Shown: one piece after another, positions 1 through 13,480 of the stretch
Layout of the letters: every line of letters begins with the position of its first letter
Numbering within the stretch: the first letter of the stretch is position 1
NCBI GenBank assembly: GCA_029931535.1
Contig: JAQPZY010001620.1
Span: 1 to 64,000, forward strand
Direction: 5' to 3'
Length of the DNA stretch: 64,000 bases
Source: Margaritifera margaritifera
Taxonomy: Eukaryota > Mollusca > Bivalvia > Unionida > Margaritiferidae
Made by a program: the position numbers and the translations under genes
Notes under the pieces: model-generated
What the model was told of the DNA's origin: nothing
Seen by the model: only the letters and a program-made list of their open reading frames with translations
Databases searched by the model: none

Positions 1-3000
1 GTATATAGTGTCTGTATAAAATGCATGTGATTTATGTATAAAAGTGTCTGTATAAAATGCATGTGATTTATGTATATAGTGTCTGTATAAAATGTAAGTG
101 ATTTATGTATAATAGTGTCTGTATAAAAATGCATGTGATTTATGTATAAAGTGTCTGTATAAAATGCATGTGATTTTATGTATATAGTGTCTGTATAAAA
201 TGCATGTGATTTATGTATATAGTGTCCTGTATAAAATGCATGTGATTTATGTATATAGTGTCTGTATAAAATGCATGTGATTTATGTATATAGTGTCTGT
301 ATAAAATGCATGTGATTTATGTATAAAGTGTCTGTTATAAAATGCATGTGATTTATGTATATAGTGTCTGTATAAAATGGCATGTGATTTATTATATAGT
401 GTCTGTATAAAATGCATGTGATTTATGTATAAAGTGTCTGTGTAAAAATGCATGTGATTTATGTATATAGTGGTCTGTATAAAATGCATGTGATTTATGT
501 ATATAAGTGTCTGTATAAATATGCATGTGATTTATGTATAAAGTGTCTGTATAAAATGCATGTGATTTATGTATATAATGTCTATAAAATGCAAGTGGAT
601 TTATGTATTTATGTATAAAGTGTCTATGATACACAGGCATGTGATTTATGTATGATAGTGTCGCTGTATAAAAATGTCATGTGATTTAATGTATATAGTG
701 TCAGTATAAAATGCTGTGATTTATGTATTTAGTGTCGTGTAATAAAAAGTGAATGTGATTTATGTATATAGTGTCTGTATACAAAATGCACTGTTTTTAT
801 GTATAAAGTGTGCTGTATAAAATGCATGTGATCTATGTATATAGTGTCTGTAGTAAGAATGCATGGTGGATTTATGTATATAGTGTCTGTTTAAATGCAT
901 GTTGATTTATGTATATAGTGTCTCTATAAAATGCAGGAGTGATTTATGTATATAGATAGTGTCTGTAGAAAAATGCATGTGATTTATGTATAAAGTGTCT
1001 GTATAAAATGCATGTGATTTATGTATATAGTGTCTGTATAAAATGCATGTGATTTTATGTATAAAGAGTGTCTGTGTAAAATTGCATGTGATTTATGTAT
1101 AAAGTGTCTGTGGTAAAATGCCATGTGATTTATGTATATATTAGTGTCTGTATAAAATGTAAGTTAGATTTATGTATATAAGTGTCTGTATAAAATGTAA
1201 GTGATTTATGTATATAGTGTCTGTATAAAATGCGAAGTGATTTATGTATAAGTGTCTGTGTAAAATGCACCATTATCAATGTATATTATGTCTATAAAAT
1301 GTAAGTGATTTATGTATATAGTGTCTGTTATAAAAATGCAAGTGATTTATGTATAAAGTGTCTGTATAAATGCACATTATCAGATGTATCTAATGTCTAT
1401 AAAATGTAAGTGATTTATGTATAAAGTGTCTGTATAGAAAATGCACATTATCAATGTATAATAGTGGTCTGTATAAAATGCAAGGTGATTTATGTATAAA
1501 GTGTTCTGAATAAATGAGGCATGTGATTTATGTATAAAGTGTCTGTAAAAAATGCATGTGATTTATGTTATATAGTGTCTGTATAAAATGCATGTGATTT
1601 ATTATATAGTGTCTGTATAAAATGGCATGTGATTTATAATAAAGTGTCTGTATAAAATTGCATGGTGATTTATGTATAATAGTGTCTGTAAAAAATGCAT
1701 GTGATTTATTATATAGTGTCTGTATAAAATGCATGTGATTTATGTATAAAGTGTCTGTGTAAAATGCATGTGATTAATGTATATAGTGTCTGTGTAAAAT
1801 GCATGTGATTTATGTATATACTGTTCTGTATAAAATGCATGTTATTTATGTATAATAGTTCTGTATAAAATGCATGTGATTTATGTATATAGTGTCTGTA
1901 TAAAAATGCATGTGATTTATGTATATAGTGTCTGTATAAAATGCATGTTATTTATGTATATAAGTGTCTATATAAAATGCATGTGATTTAATGTATATAG
2001 TGTCTGTATAAAATGCATGTGATTTATGTATATAGTGTCTGTATAAAATGCATGTGATTTATGTACATAGTGTCTGTATAAAATGCATGTGATTTATGTA
2101 TATAGTGTCTGTGTAAAATGTAAGTTATTTATGTATATGGTGTCGGTATAAAATGCATGTGATTTATGTATATAGTGTCTATATAAAATGCATGTGATTT
2201 ATGTATATAGTGTCTGTATAAAATGCATGTGATTTATGTATATAGTGTCTGTATAAAATGCATGTGATTTATGTATATAGTGTCTGTATAAAATGCATGT
2301 GATTTATGTATATAGTGTCTGTATAAAAATGCATGTGATTTATGTATAGAGTGTCTGTATAAAATGCATGTGATTTTATGTATATAGTGTCCTGTATAAA
2401 AATGGCATGTGATTTATGTATATAGTGTCTGTATAAAATGCATGTGATTTTATGTATATAGTGTCCTGGATAAAATGCATGTGATTTATGTATATAGTTG
2501 TCTGTATAAAATGCATGTGATTTATGTATATAGTGTCTGTATAAAAATGCATGTGATTTATGTATAAAGTGTCTGTGTAAAATGCATGTGATTTATGTAT
2601 ATAGTGTCTGTATAAAATGCATGTGATTTTATGTATATAGTGTCTGTAATAAAATGCATGTGATTTATGTACATAGTGTCTGTATAAAATGCATGTGATT
2701 TATGTATATAGTGTCTGTATAAAATGCATTGTGATTTATGTATATAGTGTCTGTATAAAATGCATGTGATTTATGTAGATAGTGTCTGTATAAAATGCAT
2801 GTGATTTTATGTATAAAGTGTCCTGTATAAAATGCATGTGATTTATGTATATAGTGTCTATATAAAATGCATGTGATTTATGTATTAAAGTGTCTGTATA
2901 AAATGCATGTGATTTATGTATATAGTGTCTGTATAAAATGCATGTGATTTATGTATAAAGTGTCTGTATAAAATGCATGTGATTTTATGTATAGTGTCTG

Positions 3001-6000
3001 TATAAAATGCATGTGATTTATGTATATAGTGTCTGTATAAAATGCATGTGATTTATGTACATAGTGTCTGTATAAAATGCATGTGATTTATGTATATAGT
3101 GTCTGTATAAAATGCATGTGATTTATGTATATAGTGTCTGTATAAAATGCATGTGATTTATGTGTAAAGTGTCTGTTAAAATGCATGTGATATATGTATA
3201 TAGTGTCTGTTAAAATGCATGTGATTTATGTATATAGTGTCTGTATAAAATGCATGTGATTTATGTATATAGTGTCTGTATAAAATGCATGTGATTTATG
3301 TATATAGTGTCTATATAAAATGCATGTGATTTATGTATAAAGTGTCTGTGTAAAATGCATGTGATTTATGTATATAGTGTCTGTATAAAATGCATGTGAT
3401 TTATGTATATAGTGTCTGTATAAAATGCATGTGATTTATATATAAAGTGTCTGTGTAAAATGCATGTGATTTATAAATATAGTGTCCTGGCATGTGATTT
3501 ATGTATAAAGTGTCTGTGTAAATGACATGTGATTTTATGTATATAGTGTCTGTATAAAATGCATGTGATTTTATGTATAAGTGTCTGTGTAAAAATGCAT
3601 GTGATTTATGTTTTAGTGTCTCGTGTAAAATGCATGTCGATTTTATGTATAAAGTGTCTGTATAAAATGCATCGTGATTTATGTATACTAGTGTCTGTAT
3701 AAAATGCATGTGATTTATGTATATAGTGTCTGTATAAAACTGCATGTGATTTATGTATAAAGTGTCTGTATAAATGCATGTGATTTATGTATATAGTGTC
3801 TGTATAAAATGCATGTGATTTATGTATATAGTGTCTGTATAAAATGCATGTGATTTATGTATTAGTTGTCTGTATAAAATGCATGTGATTTATGTATAAT
3901 AGTGTCTCGTATAAAATGCATGTGATTTATGTATATAGTGTCCTGTATATAATGCTAGCTGATTTATGTATTTAGTGTCTGTATAAAATGCATGTGATTT
4001 ATGTATATAGTGTCTGTATAAAATGCATGTGATTTATGTATTTAGTGTCTGTATAAAATGCATGTGATTTATGTATATAGTGTCTGTATAAAATGCATGT
4101 GATTTATGTATATAGTGTCTGTATAAAATGCATGTGATTTATGTATATAGTGTCTGTATAAAATGCATGTGATTTATGTATATAGTGTCTGTATAAAATG
4201 CATGTGATTTATGTATAAAGTGTCTGTGTAAAATGCATGTGATTTATGTATATAGTGTCTGTATAAAATGTAAGTGATTTATGTATATAGTGTCTGTATA
4301 AAATGCATGTGATTTATGTATAAAGTGTCTGTATAAAATGCATGTGATTTATGTATATAGTGTCTGTATAAAATGCATGTGATTTATGTATATAGTGTCT
4401 GTATAAAATGCATGTGATTTATGTATATAGTGTCTGTATAAAATGCTTTTATTTATGTATATAGTGTCTGTATAAAATGCATGTGATTTATGTATAAAGT
4501 GTCTATATAAAATGCATGTGATTTATGTATATAGTGTCTGTATAAAATGCATGTGATTTATGTATATAGTGTCTGTATGAAATGCATGTGATTTATGTAT
4601 AAAGTGTCTGTGTAAAATGCATGTGATTTATGTATAAAGTGTCTGTATAAAATGCACATTATCAATGTATATAATGTCTATAAAATGTAAGTGATTTATG
4701 TATAAAGTGTCTGTATAAAATGCACATTATCAATGTATATAATGTCTATAAAATGCAAGTGATTTATGTATAAAGTGTCTGAATAACATGCATGTGATTT
4801 ATGTATATAGTGTTTGTATAAAATGCATGTGATTTATGTATATAGTGTCTGTATAAAATGCATGTGATTTATGTATATAGTGTCTGTATAAAATGCATGT
4901 GATTTATGTATATAGTGTATGTATAAAATGCATGTGATTTATGTATATAGTGTCTGTATAAAATGCATGTGATTTATGTATATAGTGTCTGTATAAAATG
5001 CATGTGATTTATGTATATAGTGTCTGTATAAAATGCATGTGATTTATGTATAAAGTGTCTCTATAAAATGCATGTGATTTATGTATAAAGTGTCTGTATA
5101 AAATGCATGTGATTTATGTATAAAGTGTCTGTATAAAATGCATGTGATTTATGTATATAGTGTCTGTATAAAATGCATGTGATTTATGTATAAAGTGTCT
5201 GTGTAAAATGCATGTGATTTATGTATAAAGTGTCTGTGTAAAATGCATGTGATTTATGTATATAGTGTCTGTATAAAATGTAAGTGATTTATGTATATAG
5301 TGTCTGTATAAAATGTAAGTGATTTATGTATATAGTGTCTGTATAAAATGCAAGTGATTTATGTATAAAGTGTCTGTGTAAAATGCACATTATCAATGTA
5401 TATAATGTCTATAAAATGTAAGTGATTTATGTATATAGTGTCTGTATAAAATGCAAGTGATTTATGTATAAAGTGTCTGTATAAAATGCACATTATCAAT
5501 GTATCTAATGTCTATAAAATGTAAGTGATTTATGTATAAAGTGTCTGTATAAAATGCACATTATCAATGTATATAGTGTCTGTATAAAATGCAAGTGATT
5601 TATGTATAAAGTGTCTGAATAAAATGCATGTGATTTATGTATAAAGTGTCTGTATAAAATGCATGTGATTTATGTATATAGTGTCTGTATAAAATGCATG
5701 TGATTTATGTATATAGTGTCTGTATAAAATGCATGTGATTTATGTATAAAGTGTCTGTATAAAATGCATGTGATTTATGTATATAGTGTCTGTATAAAAT
5801 GCATGTGATTTATGTATATAGTGTCTGTATAAAATGCATGTGATTTATGTATAAAGTGTCTGTGTAAAATGCATGTGATTTATGTATATAGTGTCTGTGT
5901 AAAATGCATGTGATTTATGTATATACTGTTCTGTATAAAATGCATGTGATTTATGTATATAGTGTCTGTATAAAATGCATGTGATTTATGTATATAGTGT

Positions 6001-8915
6001 CTGTATAAAATGCATGTGATTTATGTATATAGTGTCTGTATAAAATGCATGTGATTTATGTATATAGTGTCTATATAAAATGCATGTGATTTATGTATAT
6101 AGTGTCTGTATAAAATGCATGTGATTTATGTATATAGTGTCTGTATAAAATGCATGTGATTTATGTACATAGTGTCTGTATAAAATGCATGTGATTTATG
6201 TATATAGTGTCTGTGTAAAATGTAATTGATTTATGTATATGGTGTCTGTATAAAATGCATGTGATTTATGTATATAGTGTCTATATAAAATGCATGTGAT
6301 TTATGTATATAGTGTCTGTATAAAATGCATGTGATTTATGTATATAGTGTCTGTATAAAATGCATGTGATTTATGTATAAAGTGTCTGTATAAAATGCAT
6401 GTGATTTATGTATAGAGTGTCTGTATAAAATGCATGTGATTTATGTATAGAGTGTCTGTATAAAATGCATGTGATTTATGTATATAGTGTCTGTATAAAA
6501 TGCATGTGATTTATGTATATAGTGTCTGTATAAAATGCATGTGATTTATGTATATAGTGTCTGTATAAAATGCATGTGATTTATGTATATAGTGTCTGTA
6601 TAAAATGCATGTGATTTATGTATATAGTGTCTGTATAAAATGCATGTGATTTATGTATAAAGTGTCTGTGTAAAATGCATGTGATTTATGTATATAGTGT
6701 CTGTATAAAATGCATGTGATTTATGTATATAGTGTCTGTATAAAATGCATGTGATTTATGTACATAGTGTCTGTATAAAATGCATGTGATTTATGTATAT
6801 AGTGTCTGTGTAAAATGCATGTGATTTATGTATATAGTGTCTGTATAAAATGCATGTGATTTATGTAGATAGTGTCTGTATAAAATGCATGTGATTTATG
6901 TATAAAGTGTCTGTATAAAATGCATGTGATTTATGTATATAGTGTCTATATAAAATGCATGTGATTTATGTATAAAGTGTCTGTGTAAAATGCATGTGAA
7001 TTATGTATATAGTGTCTGTATAAAATGCATGTGATTTATGTATAAAGTGTCTGTATAAAATGCATGTGATTTATGTATATAGTGTCTGTATAAAATGCAT
7101 GTGATTTATGTATATAGTGTCTGTATAAAATGCATGTGATTTATGTACATAGTGTCTGTATAAAATGCATGTGATTAATGTATATAGTGTCTGTATAAAA
7201 TGCATGTGATTTATGTATATAGTGTCTGTATAAAATGCATGTGATTTATGTGTAAAGTGTCTGTTAAAATGCATGTGATATATGTATATAGTGTCTGTTA
7301 AAATGCATGTGATTTATGTATATAGTGTCTGTATAAAATGCATGTGATTTATGTATATAGTGTCTGTATAAAATGCATGTGATTTATGTATATAGTGTCT
7401 ATATAAAATGCATGTGATTTATGTATAAAGTGTCTGTGTAAAATGCATGTGATTTATGTATATAGTGTCTGTATAAAATGCATGTGATTTATGTATATAG
7501 TGTCTGTATAAAATGCATGTGATTTATGTATAAAGTGTCTGTGTAAAATGCATGTGATTTATGTATATAGTGTCTGTGTAAAATGCATGTGATTTATGTA
7601 TAAAGTGTCTGTGTAAAATGCATGTGATTTATGTATATAGTGTCTGTATAAAATGCATGTGATTTATGTATAAAGTGTCTGTGTAAAATGCATGTGATTT
7701 ATGTATATAGTGTCTGTGTAAAATGCATGTGATTTATGTATAAAGTGTCTGTATAAAATGCATGTGATTTATGTATATAGTGTCTGTATAAAATGCATGT
7801 GATTTATGTATATAGTGTCTGTATAAAATGCATGTGATTTATGTATAAAGTGTCTGTATAAAATGCATGTGATTTATGTATATAGTGTCTGTATAAAATG
7901 CATGTGATTTATGTATATAGTGTCTGTATAAAATGCATGTGATTTATGTATATAGTGTCTGTATAAAATGCATGTGATTTATGTATATAGTGTCTGTATA
8001 AAATGCATGTGATTTATGTATATAGTGTCTGTATAAAATGCATGTGATTTATGTATTTAGTGTCTGTATAAAATGCATGTGATTTATGTATATAGTGTCT
8101 GTATAAAATGCATGTGATTTATGTATTTAGTGTCTGTATAAAATGCATGTGATTTATGTATATAGTGTCTGTATAAAATGCATGTGATTTATGTATATAG
8201 TGTCTGTATAAAATGCATGTGATTTATGTATATAGTGTCTGTATAAAATGCATGTGATTTATGTATATAGTGTCTGTATAAAATGCATGTGATTTATGTA
8301 TATAGTGTCTGTATAAAATGCATGTGATTTATGTATATAGTGTCTGTATAAAATGCATGTGATTTATGTATAAAGTGTCTGTATAAAATGCATGTGATTT
8401 ATGTATAAAGTGTCTGTATAAAATGCATGTGATTTATGTATAGAGTGTCTGTATAAAATGCATGTGATTTGTGTATATAGTGTCTGTATAAAATGCATGT
8501 GATTTGTGTATATAGTGTCTGTATAAAATGCATGTGATTTATGTATATAGTGTCTGTATAAAATGCATGTGATTTATGTATATAGTGTCTGTATAAAATG
8601 CATGTGATTTATGTATATAGTGTCTGTATAAAATGCATGTGATTTATGTATATAGTGTCTGTATAAAATGCATGTGATTTATGTATATAGTGTCTGTATA
8701 AAATGCATGTGATTTATGTATATAGTGTCTGTATAAAATGCATGTGATTTATGTATATAGTGTCTGTGTAAAATGCATGTGATTTATGTATATAGTGTCT
8801 GTATAAAATGCATGTGATTTATGTATATAGTGTCTGTATAAAATGCATGTGATTTATGTATAAAGTGTCTGTATAAAATGCATGTGATTTATGTATAAAG
8901 TGTCTGTATAAAATA
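1..8915. repeat. 35-bp satellite array
   Basis: Head-to-tail array of a 35-bp AT-rich unit (core 'gtgtctgtataaaatgcatg' followed by 'tgatttatgtatata'). Units vary at fixed places: gtatata/gtataaa, gtata/gtgta before aaatg, and a divergent class containing 'cacattatcaatg' or 'aaatgtaag'. The ordered variants at about 900-4050 recur at about 5050-8130, which defines a ~4.1-kb higher-order duplication. The array starts before the window and ends abruptly at 8915 in unique sequence. As 35 is not a multiple of three, the unit puts stops in every frame within three units; the short open frames inside it are not genes. Confidence 0.97.
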
Positions 8916-9901
8916 GCAGTTAAAAATGAATACACTTTTGGATATTATATGACACTTGAATGGTACAAAGAAAATGATCTTAAATGCTGCATAGATTAGA
9001 ATTATATCCCTTAATTTGCTTCAAGGAACAGAATTTAAGTTTAAATCTACTATTTTTGCAAAATCAACGTATCTTTAAGAAACTAGCAAAGTGTAATACA
9101 ATTTTCTTTCTTCATATGAATGTAATGAAATGAGTTAAACTATTTTCATTCTTTGTGAGCATCTGCAAGCAAAAACTTTTTATCAACTGACTTTCAGAAA
9201 TTGCATATGAAATGGGCATTCTTACTGTATGCAACAAAATGTTAAATGTATTGACTATGGTCATAGAGATGCCAAGGGTGAAAAGGGTAAATGTATTATA
9301 ATGAAAATGAATTATATGACATGTCAAGTATATACAGTAAAGTCCTGCTAAGGAATTTGTATTTATCATAGTCATTCAGATTATGATGACTCCCATTAAC
9401 TTATGGTTAATTTGTTTTCTCCCATTAATAATCTCATTTTTGTAACGGCAATTGCCCTGGTAAAATGTATGTCTGCTAATGAATCTATGTACTCAACAAT
9501 TTATTGTTTTGGTAAATAAAAGATGCAATTAATATATGTAACAGAATAATGATAAGACCATACAGTAATGAAAACAATGACAGATGAAACCCATAAATAT
9601 ACCATATTTCTTAAATGATAAGCCAATGCTTGATAGACAAATTCTTATCTATGCAAACCTTGTTCAATGATATGCCCACATTTACAAGACTGGTCCTGTG
9701 GGCTTATCAGGTGAGAAATGTAAGAAATACTATAAACATAAAATTAGCATATGATGGTACCTAAGTCAACATTAACACATAGCAAACATTCATTAAAGCT
9801 ACATAAAGAGCAAAATAACACAAAATGTTTTCCATATAATCAATATAACACTTTCCTCCCATTAAAATATGAATATTAACTGAGAATTGAGGCTATACAT
9901 T
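8916..9901. other. AT-rich flank, no gene seen
   Basis: Unique AT-rich sequence between the satellite and the hAT element. No domain, exon with convincing splice sites, or repeat was recognised. The last 8 bases (tatacatt) may be the left target duplication of the hAT element that follows. Confidence 0.5.
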
Positions 9902-11276
9902 CAGAGATGATGCCAGGATGTTATCTTAAGGGGGAGCTCCCCCTTGTCACCAAAATAAGGGGGGAGTAGAACAAAAATGAGGGGGAGGAGGAAACGGCCA
10001 TAGTTAAATATTTACCTAACCCATAAATATCCGTCTCTTTCTTTCTTCCCGCTCTATTGAAATCAAAATCCTCAAAAGATGTCTCCTCTAGTTGTATAAG
10101 CAATAATCTGTTGATCATTTCTGAGCTTAATTTGTTCATTATCTGTGTATGAATATTGTTCTGTGCTGAGAACACCCTTTCACATATGCATAGCTAGCTA
10201 AGCCAGCTTGAACAAGTTGGAAAACTGTTCTTTATGGTTGTTATGTAAATTTTCAACAGCACATAGGTATGGACTCTTGGCTATTTCTGCTCCAAAATAA
10301 TATTTTAATTTTGTCACTAACAAGAGCTCTGCCAAAGTTTCACTTTTTTGAATCGGTGCTTTGCTTACTACTATGCCAGATTTTTGTTATCTGCTCCACA
10401 ATGTTGTATTAGGGTTTTAAATCCATCAATGCCATAGTCAGCTCATTCAGACAGAGGTATTCTGATCAAAATAAATATCCTCACTTTTTAATTTCTTTTT
10501 AGATTCTTATTTATTCAATTTATCTTAACTCTTAGAGTGGTATATAGTATTGTAGCACAAGATTGCTCAAGGCAGAATTGTTTGAGAAAATAAATGAAAA
10601 TTTTAGTATACTTTTCAATTGCCTGTATTTTAATTAAGCTTAGATTGCTGCCTTTTTGACATTTAATTTTGAAATACCGCTTAATAGGGGGTTGACCGGC
10701 ATGCCATCTGTTTTTGTCCATCTAGCATGTACATCAGACTCGTATTCAACATCATTTTCGGGTTCCAAATTACTCGCTGGTATTTCCAGTAACACTTTCT
10801 GGGCTCAAATAATCTCATATACTTCAAAACTTTACAAATCCTTGTCATCATCTCTATCATCGGCCATTATTTGCTGAAGGAAATCGTCATCGGAAGATAT
10901 ACCATGTTGTGAGTCAGCCATTTTGGACTTTCTATGAGCCCTTACTTGAAATAAGCATTTGTAAAACTTCCTTCATGAATGCAATGTTTATCCATGACAA
11001 TGCTTGTTCCAGGGCCCAAATGTGCCAATTAAATTTAGTTTAACAACCGTTCTTTCCAAGCCGAAGTACTCAGATGTGTAAACAGTTGCCTACCGGAAAA
11101 AAAGACAGATAACGAGACAAGCGCTACAAGACCCCTACTGGCGGCGCAGAATACATTTGTATATGCGCGACTTTAAACTAATTTGCGGGAGTTCTCGTGC
11201 ATCACTGCTTTCCAAGTATGCGAATTCATACAAATTTTGCGGAATTCGCGCACTCGTGTACCTGGCAGCATCTCTG
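9902..11276 (-). mobile_element. hAT DNA transposon, internally deleted
   Basis: The ends are imperfect terminal inverted repeats: CAGAGATGATGCCAGG reading in from 9902 and CAGAGATGCTGCCAGG reading in from 11276 on the other strand, a hAT-type CAG...CTG terminus. The left flank is tatacatt and the right flank tacattgc, so a target duplication is at best partial. Inside, on the minus strand, are the start of a reading frame at 10924 and a hAT C-terminal dimerisation segment at about 10184-10020. At 1.37 kb it is far shorter than an autonomous hAT element, so the middle of the transposase appears to be lost. Confidence 0.75.
9990..10924 (-). pseudogene. hAT transposase remnant
   Basis: Read on the minus strand from the ATG at 10924, the frame opens with MADSQHGISSDDDF, an acidic start, and runs through two stops to about 10640. 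Near 10184 the motif CERVFSAQNNI appears, followed by NKLSSEM and EDFDFNRAGR; CERVFSA is the hallmark of the hAT C-terminal dimerisation domain in Tip100/ZMYM-like transposases. Between them a stretch with TLAELLLVTKLKYYFGAEIA is open in another frame. Stops and frameshifts show it is dead. The total length, about 310 codons, compares with 600 or more in intact members. The two end motifs are seen directly; their descent from one transposase is inferred from the shared flanking inverted repeats. Confidence 0.75.
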
Positions 11277-12137
11277 TACATTGCTAAAGAAAATCTGGTA
11301 ACAGTTCATTCATCCACACACACATATATACAATCTTAACAACGTCTTCAGAAAAGAAAGCCAGCATTTCAAGTCAATACTCCAAGAATTTCTGTTCAAT
11401 TTGTGACCTTGACACTAAGGTCAAAAGAGGTGAGCAAGTGTGTCACAGAATCAAGTTGACACTGCTGTCAATGAGAAAGCTTTTCCACTGTGGGCTTGAC
11501 AAAAATCAAGCTATTATTCATCAAATCTATTACTTTTTGTCCAAGTATATACAGACAAAAATCAAGCTATTATTCATCAAATCTATTACTTTTTGTCCAA
11601 GTGTATACAACTCATTCATCTACACAAACACATCTGACTGAAAATATCTTTCTTTTCAAAATGTGGTTCCACATGAATGACTACAATTTGTCATACATTA
11701 ATCTATTTACTACTAATTTTAATAAATTGATGTAAGAACACATGTTAACTGGTCATAACAAGTGCATTTTACATAAGCTAATTACTTCTTTGCATACAGA
11801 AACAACGTTTTCATATTGATAAACAACTGAAAGAAACTGATAAGTAACTGAGAAAAATTGCAGCTATTTACATAAATATTTTGCATACATTATCAATCAA
11901 AAAATAGTAGACTTATCAACTCTGTCAAAATATTCGTTCATAAACTAGAGATAAACATTTGCATCACTTATCTAGTCTTTCGAAGATTCCTTAGAACTAA
12001 TCAAGGGAGGCTGTTGGTTAATTCCTATCAAAATACATTAGCAATAATAGTTTACAACACCTCCCTGCCTTACTATGCTAGCTACTGTAAATTTGTATAT
12101 ACATGAATGACAGAAGTTACTATGAGTCACATCATTA
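11277..12137. other. AT-rich spacer, no gene seen
   Basis: No exon or domain recognised. It contains a 56-bp tandem duplication at 11498-11609 and AT-rich unique sequence up to the 54-bp minisatellite. Confidence 0.5.
11498..11609. repeat. 56-bp tandem duplication
   Basis: Two near-identical adjacent copies, each beginning gacaaaaatcaagctatt and ending near gtccaagt(a/g)tatac. It lies in AT-rich sequence and explains the local overlapping short reading frames. Confidence 0.9.
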
Positions 12138-12994
12138 GTTGTCATAAATCTATTGGTGTGATGTGGGGAAAAAGATTGTCATGCAGAATATAGTGTCATA
12201 AATATATTGGTGTGATATGGTGTCATAAATCTATTGGTGTGATGTGGGGGAAAAGATGGCCATGCAGAATAAAGTGTCAGAAATCTATTGGTGTGATGTG
12301 GGGGAACAGATGGCTGTGCAGAATAAAGTGTCATAACTCTAATGGTGTGATGTGGGGGAAAATATGGCCGTGCAGAGTAAAGTGTCATAAATCTATTAGA
12401 GTGATGTGGGGGAAAAGATTCCATGCAGAATAAAGTGTCATAAATCTACTGGTGTGATGTGGGGGAACAGATGGCAGTGCAGAATAAAGTGTCATAACTC
12501 TATTGGTGTGATGTGGGGGAAAATATGGCCGTGCAGAATAAAGTGTCATAAATCTATTGGAGTGATGTGGGGGAAAAGATTGCCATGCAGAATAAAGTGT
12601 CATAAATCTATTGGTGTGATGTGGGGGAAAATATGGCCATGCAGCATAAATTGTCATAAATATATTGGTGTGATGTGGGGAAAAAGATTGCCATGCAGAA
12701 TAAAGTGTCATAAATATATTGGTGTGATGTGGTGTCATAAATCTATTGGTGTGATATGAGGGAAAAGATGGTCATGCAGAACAAAGTGTCATAAATCTAA
12801 TGGTGTGATGTGAGAGAATAGATTGCCGTGCAGAATAAAGTGTCATAAATATATTGGTGTGCTGTGGGGGAAAAGATTGCCATGCAGAATAAATTGTCAT
12901 AAATATATTGGCGTGATGTGGGGGAAAAGATTGCCAACCAGAAAAAAGTGTCATAAATCTATCGGTGTGATGTTGGGAAAAAGACTGCCATGCA
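12138..12994. repeat. 54-bp minisatellite
   Basis: About 16 units with consensus start gtcataaatctattggtgtg, then atgtgggggaaaagattgcc and atgcagaataaa. Units differ by point changes (gattgcc/gatggcc/atatggcc, ctattgg/tatattgg), and a few are truncated. As 54 is 18 codons, the array is open on both strands with an 18-residue period (for example CHKSIGVMWGK on plus). There is no start context, splice site or family resemblance, so this is taken as a phase effect, not a protein. Confidence 0.95.
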
Positions 12995-13480
12995 TTTGAA
13001 GTTCGTTACATTTTCAGGTATTGAAATACAGACATTTATAATCTTTAGCTTAGACAAGTTAAACATAAATTTATTATGTATTCCTACTGTTTTATCCAAA
13101 TAAATTGCTGAATGATGAAAACTGTGGTGTAACGTGTCTTTCTGATCATGCAATATATCACACTCAAGAAACAAAAAGCTCTTTTCAAATGCTCTACATA
13201 CTGTTTTTATATATATTCCTTCATCACTGTACATCAACAATGCAACAATGTTATAGAAAGTAGTTGACATCATGGCCACATTTTTGTTAATGTCATAAGA
13301 ACTATATGCAATAACAAAACCATTATCAGACAATCAAGAAATTTAAAAATGCTGCATATATCCATCAATTGTGCTGATGATAGCAGTATCATGCATCCTG
13401 CAGTCTCCAACGTAAAACTGTTCATCTTCTTATGTATTCTTGGCTGAAACATTTGTTTTCAATCTGAAAACTTAGCCATG
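12980..13480 (-). pseudogene. decayed open frame, unknown protein
   Basis: On the minus strand one frame runs from about 13480 to 12959 with only three stops, near 13430 and 13345-13335; its longest open part has about 124 codons. Readable pieces include YVGDCRMHDTAIISTIDGY and NKNVAMMSTTFYNIVALLMY. I do not recognise a family. It directly abuts the 54-bp minisatellite, whose last partial unit is read into the 3' end of the frame. It could be a transposon fragment or a dead gene exon; chance openness in AT-rich DNA is less likely over this length but not excluded. Confidence 0.3.

Noticed and set aside
247..640. Open frames with repeated MHFIQTLYINH-like peptides in the satellite
   Set aside because: Periodic translation of the 35-bp unit; clean arrays have stops in all frames within three units.
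1..8915. CRISPR-like array
   Set aside because: There are no unique spacers; units are contiguous 35-bp tandem repeats in a eukaryotic genome.
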